Source of the DNA: Elusimicrobiota bacterium
GTDB taxonomy: Bacteria; Elusimicrobiota; UBA5214; JBBAAG01
Assembly: GCA_041658405.1 (NCBI GenBank)
Contig: JBBAAG010000108.1
Location: 1-8,153, forward strand
Direction: 5' to 3'
Length of the DNA: 8,153 nt
The translations under genes and the position numbers were made by a program. Position 1 is the stretch's first letter. Each line of letters opens with the position of its first letter. Below, piece by piece: positions 6,144 to 8,153 of the stretch. The notes under the pieces were generated by a model. That model searched no databases and was not told the origin of the DNA. It saw nothing but the letters and a program-made list of their open reading frames with translations.

Positions 6144-6365
6144 ATGGCAGTAAAATGTTTCCGTTGCGGGTGTAATACTAACAAAGATAACGCTAAGTTT
6201 TGTAGTAAATGCGGGCAAAGCCTTACAATGGCACCGGCATGGTTACCGGATGTTAAATGGCATATAAAAACCCTGGGGATAATTTATGTTATCCTTCTTA
6301 TAGTATTCATCGTAGGACAGGTATTATTAAAACCGTATGTCCGTAATATTGTAGAGAACTGGTGA
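6144..6365 (+). CDS. Small zinc-ribbon membrane protein, function unknown
   Basis: This 73-residue protein begins with a zinc-ribbon built from two knuckles, C5-F-R-C8 and C20-S-K-C23, the second within KFCSKCGQSL, a widespread zinc-ribbon form. One strongly hydrophobic helix follows at about 43-63 (LGIIYVILLIVFIVGQVLL), then a short basic and polar tail. With no signal peptide and a cytosolic-looking ribbon, the likely topology is ribbon inside and C-terminus outside or in the periplasm. The start at 6144 has AGG 10 bases upstream and a stronger GGGGAGG 14 bases upstream. It lies 22 bases after kdsA and 20 bases before kdsD, so it is probably co-transcribed. I know no function; a small adaptor or membrane anchor is only a guess. 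Despite its size, the intact domain layout and operon fit argue for a real gene. Confidence 0.82.
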   Translation: MAVKCFRCGCNTNKDNAKFCSKCGQSLTMAPAWLPDVKWHIKTLGIIYVILLIVFIVGQVLLKPYVRNIVENW

Positions 6366-6385
6366 GACGGTAAACTAATAATATT

Positions 6386-7363
6386 ATGGTAACAAATACT
6401 AAACGCACACTTAATCTCGCAAGGAAGGTTTTAAGGATAGAAGCTTCCGCTGTAGTGAACCTGCAGTCAAAACTCGGGGCTGGGTTTATCAAGGCTGTGG
6501 GGATAATATCTGACTGTGAAGGCCGCGTGATTGTTACGGGTTTAGGGAAAAGCGGGATCATTGCGCGTAAAATCGCGGCAACACTTGCCGCTACCGGTAC
6601 ACCGGCAACGTATATGCATCCAACGGATGGTATACACGGCGATATCGGGATACTTGAACTTCAGGATGTTGTGATACTAATCTCATATTCCGGTGAGACA
6701 ACAGAACTTGCGGAGTTAATCCCTGCAATAAAAAAGATTGGCGCAAAAGTTATCGGTATTACCGGAGATAATAAGTCAACACTTGCACGGATCAGTGATG
6801 TGGTATTAAGCAATAAGGTAACCCGTGAAGCGTGTCCTTACAATATAGCGCCTACAGCGTCCACAACAGCATGCCTGGCTCTGGGTGATGCTTTGGCGGT
6901 CTGTGTTATGAGTGAGAAAAAGATTAAACCCGAGCATTTTGCGTTATTGCATCCCGGGGGAACAATCGGGAAAAAGTTGTTGTGGACTGTTAAGGATATT
7001 ATGAGGACAGGTGAGAATAATCCGGTGGTAACTCTCGGGGTGAACGTGAAATCTGCGTTATTAGTGATGACCCGTACACGTGTAGGGGCGGTAAGTATTG
7101 TGGATAGTAAAAATAAACTGCTGGGATATTTTTCAGATGGCGATTTACGGCGCTGTCTTGAACGTATGCCGGATTTATTGAGCAAAAAAATTGATGAGGT
7201 CATGACAAAAAACCCGTTAGCCATCTCTGCGGAAAAACTCGCGGTGGAAGCTGCTAAACTAATGAGAGAACGTAAATGCGATAATTTGCCGGTAGTGGAC
7301 ACGAAAAAACGTGTGATCGGGATCATTGATGAACGCGATATTTTGGACCAGGGTATTGTGTAA
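6386..7363 (+). CDS. kdsD: D-arabinose-5-phosphate isomerase (SIS plus two CBS domains)
   Basis: This enzyme interconverts ribulose 5-phosphate and arabinose 5-phosphate, the first committed step towards Kdo. It has 325 residues, as in KdsD/KpsF/GutQ (about 320-330). The N-terminal SIS domain (about 30-200) has TGLGKSG with K55, HPTDGIHGDIG (78-88), the sugar-phosphate loop SYSGETTEL with E104, the segment REACPYNIAPTAST with E148, and LHPGG with H189. K55, E104, E148 and H189 match the four residues reported as catalytic in E. coli KdsD (K59, E111, E152, H193). Two CBS domains follow, at about 206-262 (VKDIMRTGE to GYFSDGDLRR) and about 270-325 (DEVMTKNPL to IGIIDERDIL). These are commonly regulatory. 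The ribosome binding site is weak. KpsF or GutQ are paralogue names that cannot be told apart by sequence; the kdsA and kdsC neighbours favour the LPS role. Confidence 0.94.
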   Translation: MVTNTKRTLNLARKVLRIEASAVVNLQSKLGAGFIKAVGIISDCEGRVIVTGLGKSGIIARKIAATLAATGTPATYMHPTDGIHGDIGILELQDVVILISYSGETTELAELIPAIKKIGAKVIGITGDNKSTLARISDVVLSNKVTREACPYNIAPTASTTACLALGDALAVCVMSEKKIKPEHFALLHPGGTIGKKLLWTVKDIMRTGENNPVVTLGVNVKSALLVMTRTRVGAVSIVDSKNKLLGYFSDGDLRRCLERMPDLLSKKIDEVMTKNPLAISAEKLAVEAAKLMRERKCDNLPVVDTKKRVIGIIDERDILDQGIV

Positions 7364-7415
7364 AAACATGGAAATATGCCTGTAATTAGGTAGATAGGAA
7401 GTAGTTGTTGTTACC

Positions 7416-7949
7416 ATGAAAAAAAGTGTACTAACTAAATTAAAGAACATTAAGATGATAGTATTTGATATTGACGGTGTTCTTACCGACGGGACGGTTA
7501 TTGTCCTTAATTCCAGGGAGGAAATTAAGCCAATGAATGTTAAGGATCGCTACGTATTTTCGCTGGTCAGGCGTCACGTGCCGGAACTTAAGTTCAGCTG
7601 GATTTCCGGGCGTAACTCAGAACACGTGGTTGTCAATGCTGCACAGATGAAGATAGCGTATTTATACCAGGCTTGCGGGGATAAACTCGCAGCAGTTACA
7701 GAAATCTGTGAAAAAAGCGGGTTAACGCTGGATAACATAATGTGTGTCGGTGATGACCTCATAGATATCCCTGTCCTAAAACGTGCGGCGGTAGCTATGT
7801 GTCCCGCTGATGCGGTACGTGATGTAAAAGATATTGTGGATATTATTGGTGAGACAAACGGCGGGCGCGGAGTTGCTAGGGAAGCTATTGAACTTGTCCT
7901 GCGGACACAAAAAAAGTGGGATCGTATACTGTGCAATTTCACGAAATAA
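7416..7949 (+). CDS. kdsC: 3-deoxy-manno-octulosonate-8-phosphatase (HAD family)
   Basis: This enzyme hydrolyses Kdo 8-phosphate to Kdo, between KdsA and KdsB. It is a 177-residue C0-type HAD phosphatase, which acts as a tetramer in known members. Motif I is FDIDGVLTDG with nucleophile D18 and D20. Motif II is the S/T-G-R stretch WISGRNSEHV (62-71), the lysine is K90 in ACGDKLAAV, and motif III is GDDLIDIPVL with D113 and D114. The C-terminal GGRGVARE (149-156) is the family's tail loop. One departure is the usual V-R/K-D-G-x-G loop, which here reads VKDRYVF (42-48), so both glycines are replaced. In-frame stops lie just upstream of the ATG at 7416, so this start is favoured although the ribosome binding site is distant (AGGAA about 15 bases away). 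A 52-base gap separates it from kdsD, with only two very short reading frames and no terminator. Its 3' end overlaps the lptC-like gene by 19 bases. Confidence 0.93.
   Translation: MKKSVLTKLKNIKMIVFDIDGVLTDGTVIVLNSREEIKPMNVKDRYVFSLVRRHVPELKFSWISGRNSEHVVVNAAQMKIAYLYQACGDKLAAVTEICEKSGLTLDNIMCVGDDLIDIPVLKRAAVAMCPADAVRDVKDIVDIIGETNGGRGVAREAIELVLRTQKKWDRILCNFTK
7918..7921 (+). promoter_or_regulatory. Ribosome binding site for the lptC-like gene
   Basis: GGGA lies 9 bases before the GTG at 7931, inside the end of kdsC. It supports that GTG over the later TTG at 7964, which would shorten the signal peptide to about 13 residues before the lipobox cysteine. Confidence 0.45.
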
Positions 7950-8153
7950 AAACTTTTCTTAACTTGATACTTATCGTGCAAACTGTATTTATGATTAGTT
8001 CCTGCGGGAAGAAATTGCCGGAAGATGTAGCAAAAGCTGTGGATAAGCGTGATACCCGCGAAGTAATACAAAACTTTACCACACAAAATGTTACTTCCAA
8101 AGGTACACAGTGGAAACTTACCGCGCGGGAAGCGTTTATCGGGCCCGATGCTA
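7931..8153 (+). CDS. lptC: LptC-like LPS-export lipoprotein, 3'-truncated
   Basis: The frame starting at GTG 7931 runs open to the right edge and gives 74 residues. It begins with a lipoprotein signal: a short charged start (MQFHEIK), a hydrophobic core (FLNLILIVQTVF), then the lipobox ISSC with the cysteine at residue 25. The mature part continues with DKRDTREVIQNFTTQNV and SKGTQWKLTAREAFIGPDA. The pattern 'small residue-G-x-x-W-x-L-x-A-x-x-A' after a short linker is what LptC/YrbK proteins show at the start of their beta-jellyroll. LptC joins the LptBFG transporter to the LptA bridge. Known E. coli LptC is anchored by a membrane helix; lipoprotein versions occur in other lineages. It overlaps kdsC by 19 bases, in line with the kdsD-kdsC-lptC order of many Gram-negatives. 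The C-terminal part is outside the window, so an OstA/LptA-like or other lipoprotein cannot be fully excluded. Confidence 0.72.
   Translation, partial: MQFHEIKTFLNLILIVQTVFMISSCGKKLPEDVAKAVDKRDTREVIQNFTTQNVTSKGTQWKLTAREAFIGPDA

Noticed and set aside
7364..7415. Short frames in the kdsD-kdsC gap as a leader peptide
   Set aside because: Two frames of only 5 codons each before the stop (ATG at 7368 and 7375), with no ribosome binding site and no attenuator-like hairpin.
7574..8086. Reverse-strand open frame of about 170 codons
   Set aside because: It is antisense to kdsC and the lptC-like gene, both of which have convincing family motifs; no domain or ribosome binding site was seen.

Overview
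The window looks like part of one long operon for outer-membrane lipopolysaccharide (LPS) synthesis in a Gram-negative (diderm) bacterium. All twelve protein genes are on the + strand and packed end to end. Gaps run from 3 to 52 bases, two gene pairs overlap, and I see no intrinsic terminator. Proteins are of ordinary bacterial size, base composition is moderate, glycine is often written GGG, and GTG and TTG starts occur. Several family choices (metal-type KdsA, separate heptose kinase, lipoprotein-type LptC, an uncharacterised gene among the heptose genes) suggest an uncultivated or deep-branching lineage rather than an enterobacterium. The phylum cannot be fixed from this sequence alone.

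Layout. 1-857: the 3' part of a lipid A-type acyltransferase (LpxL/HtrB family), cut by the left edge. 862-1452: gmhB, heptose bisphosphate phosphatase. 1488-2207: an exported DUF3108 protein. 2207-3127: a conserved uncharacterised protein with deoxyhypusine-synthase-like features. 3131-4111: a stand-alone heptose-7-phosphate kinase (HldE N-terminal half). 4119-4850: kdsB, started at TTG. 4895-5284: a single-domain response-regulator receiver. 5297-6121: kdsA of the metal-dependent class. 6144-6365: a 73-residue zinc-ribbon protein with one membrane helix. 6386-7363: kdsD/kpsF (SIS plus two CBS domains). 7416-7949: kdsC. 7931-8153: the start of an lptC-like lipoprotein gene that overlaps kdsC and runs off the right edge.

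How they work together. kdsD, kdsA, kdsC and kdsB together make the full route from ribulose 5-phosphate to CMP-Kdo. The heptose kinase and gmhB supply two steps of the ADP-heptose route; the isomerase (gmhA), nucleotidyltransferase and epimerase (hldD) are not in the window. The acyltransferase would complete lipid A and LptC belongs to the LPS export bridge, so sugar supply, lipid acylation and export are linked in one transcription unit. The parts that known LPS pathways do not explain are the DHS-like protein, the lone receiver domain between kdsB and kdsA, the small zinc-ribbon membrane protein between kdsA and kdsD, and to a lesser extent the DUF3108 protein. No tRNA, rRNA, mobile element, CRISPR array or long repeat was seen, and no stretch above 300 bases lacks a gene.
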